Source of the DNA: Trichoplax sp. H2
Taxonomy: Eukaryota; Placozoa; Uniplacotomia; Trichoplacea
Direction: 5' to 3'
DNA: 64,000 bases
Assembly (NCBI GenBank): GCA_003344405.1
Contig: NOWV01000005.1
Coordinates: 434,001-498,000 of the forward strand
Shown: positions 45,601-60,800 of the stretch, piece after piece
Position numbering within the stretch: the first letter of the stretch is position 1
How the letters are laid out: every line of letters starts with the position of its first letter
Program-made: the position numbers and the translations under genes
The notes under the pieces: generated by a model
Told to the model about the DNA's origin: nothing
The model's database searches: none
What the model saw: only the letters and a program-made list of their open reading frames with translations

Positions 45601-48600
45601 ATGAAATTATATAACAAGTTAGTTGTGATGGGTACGAAATACCATTACGTTCATTGAAAAATTAAATACTAACGTCTTCTAACATATCATAGGATAGCAA
45701 ATATTTGTAGTAATCATCTTGTATTTTGGTTACACGATGAGGTACCTTTAAATATATTAAAAGTTAGAAGTATTATAATCTTGATTTCGTATAATGTATG
45801 CAAAAACAAGATCATTGTTCACTATGATATGAAATTCGACGTACTGTTTTCGGTATGTATAAAGCTTCACATACTTTATTCCATTTATTTTTATTAATAA
45901 CCTGAAATTAGGATAAAACCAAGACCATTATGAGCCTAGTAAACTATCAATCAATACAGTTACTTCATAAATGGAACAAAAGAGACCATAACCTTCTAGT
46001 AAAATGCCTAACTAAGTTAGAGAAATTAGAATTGCATACTACCTGCTGTAATCCACCAAGTTCTTTGATTACTTTCGAAAGCCTCGGTAAATCGATATCG
46101 ATTCCACCAAGCTAAAGAATAAAAACATACTAATCTTTAATTTTTATCAATCACCAATATATTTATGTGTTAAAGTTAGTTCTTTATACTAGAAAACTGT
46201 TACTCTGTTATATGGTAATTTTACAAGAGAGACATATTGTGCAATGACTTGGATTTAACACTAACTGATGGAATCTGCTTTAATTCTATGCCTTCTTTCA
46301 TTAAATGCTTCCTTATGCAGTCTAGCTGTTCCGAATTAGGACCAAATCTTTCAGCAATTTAATTAAAAGATGTAAAAATTAATAAGTAGTAGTTTACGCG
46401 GATAAATTTAGAAAACTGCCAATAATTCTAGATAAAGCTAAAAATACCTTTGAAATAATTGTTCAACGTATTGCACATTACTTGTAAAGTGGATATTATC
46501 ATTGACTTTACATTCAGGCTATGTTTGTAAATTTGGAATCGTAGTTAATCTGTAGTGAGTTACATCGATGATTTAACATTTCAAAAAGACTAATGAAAAT
46601 ATTAGATATTTAACCTCCCAATCATTTGGTGGAGTAATTTTACAAATCCCATATTCCTTAACTCGCGAACATATCGAATCTAAAAAATTGGCAGGATCGG
46701 AAAATTCTTCCTTACTAGGCTTGAATGTCGGTGCTTCCACTGTTGTTTTCGTTACAGTCAATTCGGTCGATCTGCGTTGTTTGGTCTTATGCATCTTATT
46801 ATCGTAAACTTTCGAGTGTGAAGGAGTTTCCATTCCAATTTCTATACTGCCTTCCTTATCATATTTTTCTTCTACCACAATTATCAAATATTGTATTATT
46901 CAAATAACGTAATTGTAACGTACAAATTAAGGCGACGTTTATAGAAAATCTAGCTAATATCATTATACGTTAGTACTATGCATTTACTGGTTTGGTCTAA
47001 GAAGGATTTTCCAAGTTTTTCTTGATCATTAAAGCTACCCTGGTTGGTAACCTTAGCTACACGACCTACGTAAAGATAAATAAAGTCAACCATCAGAATC
47101 CTGCGTACGATTAGTTGATGTATTCTCACTAGTATACTGTATAATTGCAGATTACGAAAACTGAAGTATCCAACATGGATACAGCATATTAAGAAAATAA
47201 GAAAGGCTTTAGTATCAAGCTGAGCAGACAAACAATATTTGCAGCGTTACGGCAGTTCCTACATACTAAATTTGAGTTGGCATACATTAAATAGAAAAAC
47301 AAATCGATTCGTCCACACTATACACATCAATGAAATTATACCTTTATTATTTTTTACTAATTTTGCAGATTCTGAATTATCATATTCCATACTTTTTCTT
47401 TTTTTAGGAACTTGAATATACTCATTGCTTTTCATTGGCATTGAATGCACCATGGGTTTGGCATTATCCGGGCACGAATTTAATTGCATGTACGAATAAG
47501 GTTGAGGCACAGAAGGATAATTGTACAAAGGATAGTTTGAAAATGTCGGTGAATTAGAAGGATGTACAACTGGAGGTGGAAATGGATACAATGGCGTTGG
47601 TTTCAATAACAGAGCCGGATTGATACTAGCTAAAGAGGTGGCAGGATATATTTCAGACATTAACGTTGAAGTTGTCGAGGTGTATTCCGACGATGAACAT
47701 GCCTCCAATCTATTTACAATTTCTCGATGCCTTTGTTTACTTTCTTTACGCTTTCTAGATGAAGATTCATATGATACCTCCTATCAGGTAAAAAAATAGA
47801 AACTTACATTAAACAGAAAGTTTTTAGTAATATCAAGAGTGAATTGTTATCGATATAACCTCGATATTATTTGCAACTGAAGGTAAGCAGGTAGATGATG
47901 GACTAGTTTCCGTTTTTGAAGAACTTTTATCATCTATTCTAAGGTCATGTTGGGAATTGCAAACAACAGATGTCGTATCAGGTTTTACTATTTTAGTCCT
48001 CTTTTCGTTAATATGACCTTGCATATTTGTTTCGGTAGAACTCTTCAATTTTAATAATGAAGGTGGTAATTTAGGATATTCTATAATGAGAAAATGTGAG
48101 GTGTGAATTATAACGGACATAAAATGATTACAAATGTAATTTTGATAGTATTATGCCAATATTACCTTTGTAACAAAGAAAGTTCACTAGATCTTCGGTG
48201 TATACTTTGCTTCCATTTTGGTTTGTTTCCTTGTTGTACTTTAATGATAAACTTTACAAAAGTATGATATGCCATTAAACGATATGCTATGCTACTGTAT
48301 CAATAAAATGTTTGAAATTATAAATTAAATATTACATGGTTGTATCTACAAGCAAATATATTATGGTAATGTAACAAGCGTATGTGTGCGATACTTGATG
48401 AGATTAGAGCGTGAAAATTAATTTCTGCAATTACTTATAAAGCAGTGATTAACTGTCATGGTTCTCATTCATAATTGGATTTTGTAATATTATATGTCTC
48501 CAGAAGTATTAAAATAGTACTAACAAGCTTTAAGGAAATTATAGAAATCAACTCTTTACAGTCTTTCTATGTATGTCTGGTAACACCTAGTAAGTAATCT

Positions 48601-51600
48601 AAGCATATCATTCTATCTACTTCACAATATTCATGAATGCTGATATGAAATATACTTAAAGGAATAAAGTTTTAGTTCTGAAAGTAGTGATTCTTACCAT
48701 GTCTTTGCTTGAGAGCATGTTCTATTCGACGGATATTTACGTTGAGCTCTTGGACTACTATTAAAATATAAATGTAAATTAGTTATATTGATTAAATATT
48801 AATAAGGAATTTTACAATAATACTCAAAGTTTCCTCAATATTGAATGCTACACAGGACCATAATAGATATTGTGAGTGTACTTTAAGTAATTAACTAAAA
48901 TACAATTATACTAAGGTAATAATAAATGAAAATATACTAATATAAATGTCAAATGTCAACTACTGTGTTAAGTATGAGATAGAACTAGTAAGTTGAGATG
49001 CTCTTATATGCAAGTACCTATACCAATTAAAATAATGAATACTATAAATTACGCGTCTATTCTCTGCTTGTATTGCTTTGTTTACTATTGCAATCTCATT
49101 ATTATTACAACTGTATTAAAATCGAGAAATATTCTAGATTTATGTGTATGCTATAGTATAATGGCCCATCTTTCTAGAATAATTTAGCGTACTCCAATAA
49201 ATTCATTCTATTCACGATTTATTTATTAAATCCTTTCGGAAACGAAATCGATGCAACAACTTTAGAGTCGATGACTTTGATTCTACACTCATATTACGGT
49301 TTTTAAAATTAAGTGATTAATTCTTACTTTGTTATTTTTTCAAACGGTGATTTTCGATTTATTTTACCACTAGGAGAAGTATCGTATTCTTTATCTTTAT
49401 CAGAATAGTCATCTTCACTATTATTAGGAGTAACACTTGATCTGTCTTGTCCATCTTCCGATATGATATCAATTATGTCATCGGTATGACTCTGAGGTTG
49501 CTCTTTACTTTCTTCATTACCATTCTGATCTTGCTGTTCTCTTAATGAGGCATATAAGGCTCGTTTCAAAGCAATTTCTTCTGCTCTAATTAAGCCATAA
49601 TCGTCGTTCTATTATGTTAACAAAAAAATATTTTAGAAGGATCATTTATTGCTACTTCAATCCGCATTTTATTAGATCAAACAGTGCTATTGACATTAGT
49701 GCATCAAATTAGAAAAATTTAGGACAAATGTCTACAATAAAAAATTCAATTAAAATCAACTGTTGCATTAGAAATAAATTACATATAATTAAGTTTATAT
49801 AAAGAAATAGGCAAGATTGGAGTCAACTGAAATATAATCAAGAGTAGAACTGTATGATAATGAACTATTGACGAATGGCCAATTGATCATGCTAAACAAT
49901 TACTACTGTACTATTCCCTATACCTGCTCTACTAGGCTATGGAATACAGTCAGCAAACAGCCAATTTGTACAGAATTGGCATTTACAGTTTTCTCTTCTC
50001 AATATATTAGCTCAAGGAATAAAGACACTTTATTAAAGTTATCTAGTATTTCAGAAATAAATCAGCTCTAATCGAGTTTACGTGAATCTTTAAGAGTGCA
50101 ATACTTGAAGTATGCGAAGCGATGTGGTCGAGAGTAGCAATTACATTTTCATTTTATTCAATTTACCGTGAACTTTAGAAGTACATCGAATTTAATGGAG
50201 TTTGTAGTTAAATAAATACGCAAGAGTGCAAGCAGTTAACGCAAAGTCACCAAGAATAGAAGTTGTGTTTCAAACTTGACGCAATCTACGTAATACTTGA
50301 GAAGTGAAACAGATTTTCATCCAGTTCGTTTAAGTAAATATACAAGATTGCAAACAGCTAATGCTGTGCAGTCAAGAATAGAAACCATGCACTGTGTTAA
50401 TTTTACTCAATTTATCCTGCGATTTAGAAGGTAAGCGACTTTAATCGAGTTTATGTAAATAAATACGCAAAGTTTGAAGTATTTAATGCAATGTAATCAA
50501 GAGTAGAACCGTATTTTAACCTTACTAAATCTGCCTTGAACTTTAAAGGTAAAATCAACTTTAATCGAGTTCGTATGCAAATAAGCACCGCAGGATTACA
50601 TGCAGCTAATGCAATATGGTTAAGACTGGAAACAGGTTTTTTATAAAAGCTATACCCAATCTATTAATGCAATATAATCTTGAATAGAAATAATAATTTA
50701 AACTTTATCTGCTCTGCCCTTTAGAAGTAAAACCGATTTTCACCTTGTTCGCTTAAATAAATATGCAAGACCTTAAGTATCCAATGTAATATAATCTAGA
50801 ATAGAAATAGTATTTGAAACCCAATCTGCCCTGCACTTTTAGGAGTAAGACCAACTTTGATTTTGTTGACTTAAATAAACATGCAAGATTGGATTAATGC
50901 GATGCAGTTAATCTAAAATAGAAATAGTATTTTAAACTCAGTTTACTCTATAGTTTAGAAGTAAAAGCAACTTTCATCTTGTTCGCTTTAATAAATTTAC
51001 AAGATCTGAAGTATTCAGAGTAATATAATCTAGAATAGAAAAAATATTTTTAAACTCAATCTATTCTGATTTTAGGAGTAAAAGCGATTTTCATCTTGTT
51101 CGCATGAATAAATATGTAATATCTGAAGTATTCAACGCAATGTAATCTAAAATAGAAATAGTATTTTAAATTTAATCTGCCCTACACTTTTAAGAGTAAA
51201 GCTGACTGTCATCTTATTCGCTTAAATAAATATGCAAGATCGGACGGATTCAATGTTATGTAATCCAGAATAGGAATAGTATTTTGAACTCAATCTACTC
51301 AACACCTTTTAGGAGTAAAACCGACTTTCATCTTGTTCGCTTAAATAAATAGGCAAGATCTGAAGTGTTCAATGCGATGTCATCTAGATTAGAAATAGCA
51401 TTTTAAACTAAGTGTCTACCTTGTGTTTTAGTAAACTTTTGGTTAATTTATTGATAATAAGATACAATTGCTATCGTACCACTCCTAAAAGTTTCTACAA
51501 GACTATAAACCGTAAATTGTCTATGGTACAAAAGAGCATGAAATAGCCATTTTCTCTATCACTGTAATATGCAGATTAAAAGGTCAATGCCTGTCAACAG

Positions 51601-54448
51601 AGTAAAATAGCCTTGGGAAGAATACTCTTTTCTATCTTGAGAGAGGAAATAAGACTAGAATGAATTACGAGTGTCAATTTTGACTATTTTCTGCTTATTA
51701 TAGCTTAATTTAAAGGCTTGGATATCAATACTGTCTTGGTATTTCCATTCAATTGAGCGTCGATAATAGAGTTCTATCACAGGTATTGTAGTCATGGCTG
51801 AGTTTAGAAAATAACAGTGGACGAAACACTATATAGAAACTATATTACAGGCACCTAATACAAACAGTAAACTAGACTCAGTATGCAAAAACGTTAAATC
51901 TTCAATCCTTTTTTATAATTTGTTAAGAAAGAAAGAAAGAAAATGCAAAAGATGACAATGAAGAAATGAAAAAATGCCTAAGATCAAGCTATTAATTTAT
52001 GCTGCTGCCTTATTCTAGAGATATTTCTACTATAGTCTATAGTTTCAATATTAAATTTCATACTATAAGATTCGAACAATTTCAATCGGAATATTGATTA
52101 ATATCGTACTTCAAATCTCACAACTTTTTACAGCGTCGTTGATTAGCATCATTAGGATATTTAATTGTTAATGTACGAGTATATAGAATTCCATATATAC
52201 AGTATTTGCTCTCTCTATAGTACGGCAAAAGAGTCCAATTCTAAATCATTCTGTAGTCTCGGAAATCTTACTTCGAAATTGCTACTTGTCATCGAATCAT
52301 ACATAAGATGATAGAAAGGTTTATCGCTAATAAAAATATGTTGCAATTATCATTCCTGTTTGTACTCGTATGATACCTGTGCTAGAGCATGGGGTACTTG
52401 AAGAAGACCTTCTAGGATTCTTCTAGTAGCCCATGGTTAGAGGCATACCTATACCAGGGACTATTTTCTATAGATTATTATTTTATCGCACGCTTCAAGA
52501 TGTAGATTAAATTAAAAGTAACCTCATTTGTTAGCCACATCCATGCTGTATAAATCATCAATCCATCAACTAGCTTTCATCATGAATAGGACAGAATAGT
52601 TAATGAACTTACTAGTCTATATTACTCAAATCGACATGGAGAAGACTAATTCTAAGCTAGAATAATAATAATATTAACAGTAATAATACAGTATTGCTGA
52701 TATCACTAAAATTAAATAAAAACAAGCAACCAACCAATGACATAATGTCTGTTATGATCTACTTCCACTCTTGAGACTTGGCTAAAATCTATAGTAAGAT
52801 GTGTTGTAAATAGTTATGCATCGCTTCCTTTCTTTCTCTATGCTCATTAGTCAACCGATTCTTCCGTTATTACGACGGTTTGTGTATTGGACTGCAGTAA
52901 TAACAATTGGTTACAGATAGAGCGTTTTTGCTTATTCTTAAGTAAATCATCATAATCGTTATTTATCTCATTCCTGATAAAAGAGTCGGGCATTGATGGG
53001 GGCAAAAAGTCATCAATCCATCAATGCCAAATGACTGACTGATTCACGTATACTTCCAATATAACATTTGTATAGTATATTTATTGTATTAACCATTAGA
53101 AAAATAATAAAAATAAATTTGTTGTAGACGATCAAATAAGAATTTTGTCATGACAAGGATAATGGCGCTAACAACAAAAAGAGGAGAATTGATTACTCTT
53201 ACACTTTCGAAACAGTAATCAAGGCATCGATAAGAGTGATACTGGTGATATGAGCTTATATAATTCAAGCTAATCTACCTATCGTTGTGAGCGATGATAA
53301 CAAGCAGCCTTTACATGGATAGATTGGCAGAGACAACAAAAATTTGTAGGATCTAAACAAGGCCATCATTGAAGTCATGGCTTGTAAATTTGCTGAAAGT
53401 TCCGTGATAAATCTATCTCCAGTCTAGAGTAATTCTACAGTATATGATACTGTCTGGCAAATGAGATGTTCAATATACTAGAATCCTACAGATGTTTAAC
53501 ATTGCCATGGATAGAACACTAACTAACATTTCAACTGTGAATGATGTATCCTACATTTCCTCTACTAATTAAAATAACTCATTATTAACATTGACTCCCT
53601 GTCGATTAGGTAAAAAGGACTTTTTCCCCTTCTATATGATACGACAATATAGTAGTGGCATACCTTTCATTATTTCGATATCAATAGTCTTTTCGTCGTA
53701 ACTATTGCACAATAATAAATCATGCTACAATCAATTACATTACTATCCTCATGATTCCTATAACATGGATAGCCTACATCGCAGCCAAACTATCAAGTCA
53801 ATATCTTCTTCTTGTCGATTAAGTAAATGCTTCTTTCTCTTCCGCATCATTCAAGAATGCACGACTACTGGCACTTTATATCCACATCCTTGATCCTTTC
53901 ATCACCCACATGGCACAACAATAAATCATGCTATGCATTAGGTATGCAGTATGAATTATTTTCCTACCCTATAATTTCCACAACAGGAGCAATTTCCATC
54001 CCAGTAAAACTACAGTGCTGTACACAGTCAATATCAGCTCGTTGTCCATTCGATCGATGCTTCTTTTCTCAATAATAATTCGATAATTCTCGACGACTAT
54101 TTAAAATAATTTCTACGCCTCTATTCCTTTCATTACAACTATTGGCACAAGCATAAATGATGCTATCAGTTGCATTACTACCCTTATAACGCTCATCATA
54201 TGGGCAACTTATATCCCAGTAGTACCATCAAATAAAAACGACGATAGTAGTTACAAAAATGATTGATGGAATACAAATAAAAACATGCTCCAACGCGTAG
54301 ACCAAATTAGGATATTGCCATTCATTTATTCCCTCAACTTTACTCCTTATTTAGCTATATTTTTTTTCCATCTACAACAACTAAGTAATAACATCACTCT
54401 ACTTACCGCCCGTCTAGGTGCAATTTGTCTTGAAGAGCGACGTTTCAT
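42682..54448 (-). CDS. JARID2: Jumonji/ARID domain protein, PRC2 cofactor
   Basis: Recruits PRC2 and lacks demethylase activity in known members. Exons: 54407-54448, 49328-49608, 48698-48757, 48166-48251, 47860-48080, 47342-47780, 46988-47056, 46615-46871, 46448-46518, 46266-46347, 46043-46111, 45845-45901, 45674-45745, 45522-45582, 45368-45399, 45198-45290, 44978-45060, 44856-44894, 44636-44706, 44395-44509, 44194-44290, 43917-44003, 43752-43847, 43596-43664, 43402-43457, 43249-43360, 43047-43184, 42820-42924, 42682-42729. Total 1035 residues. Order: UIM-like AEEIALKRALYASL (22-35), RAQRKYPS with Lys115, TEDLVNFLCYK, JmjN about 436-490, ARID about 485-602 (FGPNSEQL, KWNKVCEALYIP), JmjC about 690-860 (HSWNL, LNIGMLYSST, NYCHTGSP), degenerate zinc finger about 939-1020. 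Exon 26 follows a 41-bp intron and is the least certain; exon 1 lies 4.8 kb upstream. Confidence 0.9.
49609..54406 (-). other. Large JARID2 intron 1 with two repeat families
   Basis: A 4.8-kb intron. Besides the 118-bp array (listed separately), 53560-54200 holds degenerate copies of a unit containing AATAAATCATGCTA and a cytosine-rich ATTACTA-type segment near 53713, 53932 and 54155. Open frames there (53705-54075) follow the repeat and have no support. Segment 52985-53035 has a short inverted repeat around CATTGATGG / CCATCAATG. Confidence 0.6.
50065..51415. repeat. Tandem array of about 12 diverged units of roughly 118 bp
   Basis: A unit marked by AATCTAGAATAGAAATAGTA, then a segment like AGTAAAACCGACTTTCATCT, TGTTCGCTTAAATAAATATG and CAAGAT...GAAGTATTCAATG recurs every 114-125 bp, with one short unit near 50612-50680. 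Units diverge strongly towards the left end and are most alike at 50680-51400. It is intronic and non-coding. Confidence 0.85.
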
Positions 54449-55114
54449 CTCGTTCAAACGATGAGCTAAATCCAACCAATAAATAAAATAAAAATTGTCT
54501 CGATTGGAAATTTAAAACTTGGCTTAAACAAGAGGTAAACACTAGGGCCTGGCGATTCGACAGATTCCTAGTAAAACTATGATGAAAATACGATCAAATT
54601 ACGCTTGCGCAGTGTGAACTATATCGGAAAGCAGGTGTGAACTTGCTATTGTTTGGAAAACGTTATCTAGATTATCTAGATCGCTTACTGTAACAAGTCA
54701 TGCTACTGTAAACAGAGTGATTATAATAGGTGTACAATATAGATGGTGGGAATACTGAGTTGTTCTCATACTACGGGTAGTCGCTATTGGTATTGTTTGT
54801 GCATTTCTGTTAGTAGAGTATTGAAGAATAAAAGGAAGACACAATAGAATCTACAGTACTGTACTGTACAGTAGAGTGATAAGTACGGTGAATAGACACG
54901 TAGAAGTACTGTATCGGACAAGCGGACAGACGCAACAGTCCCTGGCAATTTGGAGCTCATTCACAGCTGAGGTCCTTCCAAGGCAGCAGTGGATGCCATG
55001 CAGGAGACATTATTTTAAATTGGTAATGCCAATTGAATCGTAGCTATACTACTACAAATGAGATAATAATTTAATAGCAATTAGTAACACCTGCAGGGCA
55101 ACTGAAAGACAGTC
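54449..55114. promoter_or_regulatory. Bidirectional JARID2/MTG2 intergenic region
   Basis: About 670 bp separate the divergent start codons of JARID2 and MTG2, so both promoters must lie here or upstream within untranslated exons. A small GTAC array (CAGTACTGTACTGTACAG) occurs at 54854-54872. No core promoter motif can be assigned with confidence. Confidence 0.5.
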
Positions 55115-57083
<1,969 letters not shown>

Positions 57084-57447
57084 AGAACTAATTGCAGCAG
57101 TTGTCAAATTTATGTGATGTATCTTTAATTCCTTTATTAACATAAAGAGTGCTTGAAAGCGTTGCAACTATTAATGATTTTCTTAGATCTCTGATGATCA
57201 ACAGCCTTTATTATTCTGTCTTTAATGCCAAATACAGATATGTGTATACAGAGATCTAAATATCGGGCAACCTTAAAAAATAGATCGATTGTAAACTACG
57301 TCTAAAAACTTGATACCAATATCTCTTATATTGTAAGGTTTAAGCAATTTCGTTATCATAATCCTATAATCAGGCAAATCCTGTATCTTTTAAGCTACAG
57401 ATCATAAGCAAAACGTACTGCATTGCTTTCTAACTATAGCAGTCGAA
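57084..57447. other. Intergenic after MTG2
   Basis: 3' flank of MTG2; no feature recognised before the gap-flanking duplication begins at about 57448. Confidence 0.5.
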
Positions 57448-57792
57448 CAAATTACAAATTCTGTGGAACTACAAAGTTCACGTATTCATTTATTTAAAAT
57501 TAAATTTTATCTTGACCAAGTATTTCATCTTGACCTACGGAATACGTATCAGTGCATTAGTAACATGAAACACAATGCATTTATTTCATCTACTAACATG
57601 ATAGTAATATCTATTTGAGCCCCCATTTTTCATATGACAATAATTAATACGTTATAAACTAAATAAGTGCAAAGATTCTACTGCATTAATACCAACCTGA
57701 TTTGTGTTGTAGACAACGTATTCTAAAATAAGAAAAGTATGGTCATTACAATCCAAAATAAAGACATAAAGAGTAAGCAAATGTATCAGAAA
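57448..57792. repeat. Left copy of duplicated flank at the second N gap, with extra copies of the last PARP exons
   Basis: Near-identical to 57813-58088 on the other side of 20 N. It carries minus-strand duplicates of the final two PARP exons: 57697-57722 (EYVVYNTNQ) and 57490-57534 ([13 protein letters not shown] then stop). It differs from the right copy by an extra segment of roughly 75 bp (about 57590-57660) and by point changes such as CACGTATTC versus CACCTATTC. This is most likely an alternative haplotype or an unmerged contig end. Confidence 0.85.
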
Positions 57793-57812
57793 NNNNNNNN
57801 NNNNNNNNNNNN
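57793..57812. other. Assembly gap (20 N)
   Basis: Exactly 20 N between two copies of the same sequence. Confidence 0.98.
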
Positions 57813-57854
57813 CAAATTACAAATTCTGTGGAACTACAAAGTTCACCTATTCAT

Positions 57855-60800
57855 TTATTTAAAATTAAATTTTATCTTGACCAAGTATTTCATCTTGACC
57901 TACGGAATACGTATCAGTGCATTAGTAACATGAAACACAATGCATTTATTTCATCTAAATAAGTGCAAAGATTCTACTGCATTAATACCAACCTGATTTG
58001 TGTTGTAGACAACGTATTCTAAAATAAGAAAAGTATGGTCATTACAATCCAAAATAAAGACATAAAGAGTAAGCAAATGTATCAGAAATACGTATTTATC
58101 TTACCATTATAGTTGAGTGTGTAACCGCCAGGATTGTTAACACCAGTATTCATAACTTTACCAAGAGGAACAACTACTCCATTAGACCTTTATTAACCAA
58201 GCAATCGGAATTAAGTTTATGCAACATAAATGCGACTGACGAAGTACGGTACTGAATATACGACTACGAGTAATAATTATCGAATTACGCTTCAGCCCGT
58301 TTTACAAGCCACAAAAACAAATCTATTCTTGACATACAGTGTTGTATTAGAAGTGGCATTAGGAGCGCTTCGTCCTAGTCCTTTTGTACTATGATAGCCT
58401 ACGGGTAATTGATCAGCATCATAGTCTGCCGCTAGTAGTTCCCTAGATTTACCCAGTGAAACCTACCGTTACAATTAGTAGTTAGTATTAAGGACAGCCG
58501 ATTGAAATAACGCTAATTAAAACAACAAAAATGATCGCTAACACAGTAGATAACTTACGTCACATAGCAAAACTAAGCCAACATTATTACTTCTTGTTGC
58601 GAAACAGTAATTTGCACTTTTTGAGGAAATATCGGCAAAGTATATACCCTTCCCGAACTAACATTGTAGATATCGTAGAAACAGATCACACAATTTAATA
58701 CTATTATCAAGATAATAAGGACATCTATTTTACTAAATTACGAATTATACCATATAACCAGTGCTAGGAGCATCAGGTGGTGCAATTCGGAGGCCTTTAG
58801 TAAGAATACCTATCCAGTTCGCTAGCCGAGATCCATGCCAAAGAAGCATCCTATCACGTATCAATAAGAAATAACATATACAGGCTTATCAAAGTTGCCT
58901 TACAATGATATATCTCAGTCAATAAATGTCGAGTAGAAATATTGGATAATACCTATTATCTGAATCTTTAAAGTTTTCTTCTTCCTTATCTTTATCGAGT
59001 TCGTAGATATCCAAGATACTCATAGTATATCCATTGTGCGTTTTTGCATGAGTTATTTGCAAATATTTATCAATTATCTACATTCGTTAAAAAATTATCG
59101 TAGGGATTGGCTCAAATTAAAGAGGTAAAAGTACCTTCATTGATCATAGACCAAAAACGCAATAGGCGACAACTTAAAAATGACAAACCTTATAGGTATC
59201 ATTATTCTTATCCATGCTCTTAATTTCACATTTCAAAGATTTATATAACTTATACATAGGGTCCTCATCCTGGCTTTTATCATTTATAGTCTTTAGAGCA
59301 ACTTCTATATCTGCTAAAGTCTACATAAAAGTGAATCAGATAGCACAAATTTAAAGTAATATCGCGCAGATATTCGATAATAAAAATAAGTATTAGGCGA
59401 AAATTCTACTTATGGAAGAGTTAGAATAGTTAGAATTGATTTAAAATTAGCTATCGCGCGAACGTAAGGACAAAATTTTTTACTTATATGACAAGTTACA
59501 TTAAGAAGGTCCAGTTTCATCTTGGCTTCAGCTTTGGTTCTAATGACAGGTGGTGTTCGCATTCTAAAGAATAATGCAGGAAATACGTAATAAAAATACC
59601 AATTACATGAATGTTTAGTATTTAATGTCAATAAAAAAGACAGAGCATCAGATGTGGACTCAAAAAGGGCCTATCGTACCCAAAGTTATGAGGTATTCTG
59701 GTATAAAAACGATTACAGGCTTGCACTAGATTTTTTCCAGTATCATTGTTATTGATACAATCTAATATATCTCGAACAGCTTGATATCCCGCCTGAATTT
59801 GTTCCTTGCTTAATTTGCCTTTAGTGCAAATGTCATTGGAAATCAGGCAAAATTGATATTACCAAAATTAATACAATAAAATCTCATTGCTTACCAAGAG
59901 GGGACTTTTTAATATCGTATTTCATTTCCATGACAACCTCTTCCATTTTCTGGACATTACCAATCAGCTCCAATAGTGACTAATAAAGACAAGCACTATT
60001 GCTTTATCAGTCATTTGAAATAAAACAAAAAACTTTCTTACCTGAATTGATTTCTCTAATTTTGACTGTTGTTGAGAACTTGCAGCACTAGAAGAAGTCT
60101 GAGATGGACTCTCTTCTACATTTTCTGCATCCTATTACGAAAGGAAGATGTTAATAGTTTGAATAAGATAACTATTAAAATTTGGAATTTCGATCAACTC
60201 CTATACAAAAGGAAAAACTACATTGAAAAAAGGTACGTACATTTCCTGAGTAATCAATTGCTACAAGGTCATACTTTCCACGAACTTTCTCGAAGTTTTC
60301 TCTATCGCTCCAGTTATTCCTTGTCTTATCCGAAAACCTGAATATTATCACAGTTGTATTAATTCTAACAACAGGAGTAGGTGTGCGTGTATTACAATTA
60401 ACTACTTACTTTTGCTCAAAAATCGACTTAGCTTTATCCAAATCACTACCGCACGCAAAAGTCGAGCTATGTCCTTTCTTTCCAACTATACACAAATATA
60501 TTTGTTGATAAGATTTTAGAAAAATTTACTTAATTTCTTAACAAATATTTTAACCATAACAGTTTTCTGTATTTAAATCTGAGCATGATTCGTAAATAGT
60601 TACCTCTACCCCATCTTGTCCAAACATGAAAATGCTTTGCATTATCATCTTCCAGCAATTGTATAGCGTAATATTTATTATTATTAAATTCGATATTGGT
60701 TTGATTCAGCATAACATTATATATATCATCATCTTCTACATAAACATGACATGACGATTTAAGGCTACATTCAGGATCAACGGGTGCTTTTCCTTTCTTT

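Noticed and set aside
53705-54075. Open frames in JARID2 intron 1
   Set aside because: They coincide with degenerate intronic repeat units and lack splice or homology support.
57739-57933. Open frame crossing the N gap
   Set aside because: It spans unknown bases and is antisense to duplicated PARP exons.
60069-60341. Plus-strand open frame of 90 residues
   Set aside because: Antisense shadow of PARP exons 60042-60131 and 60241-60337.
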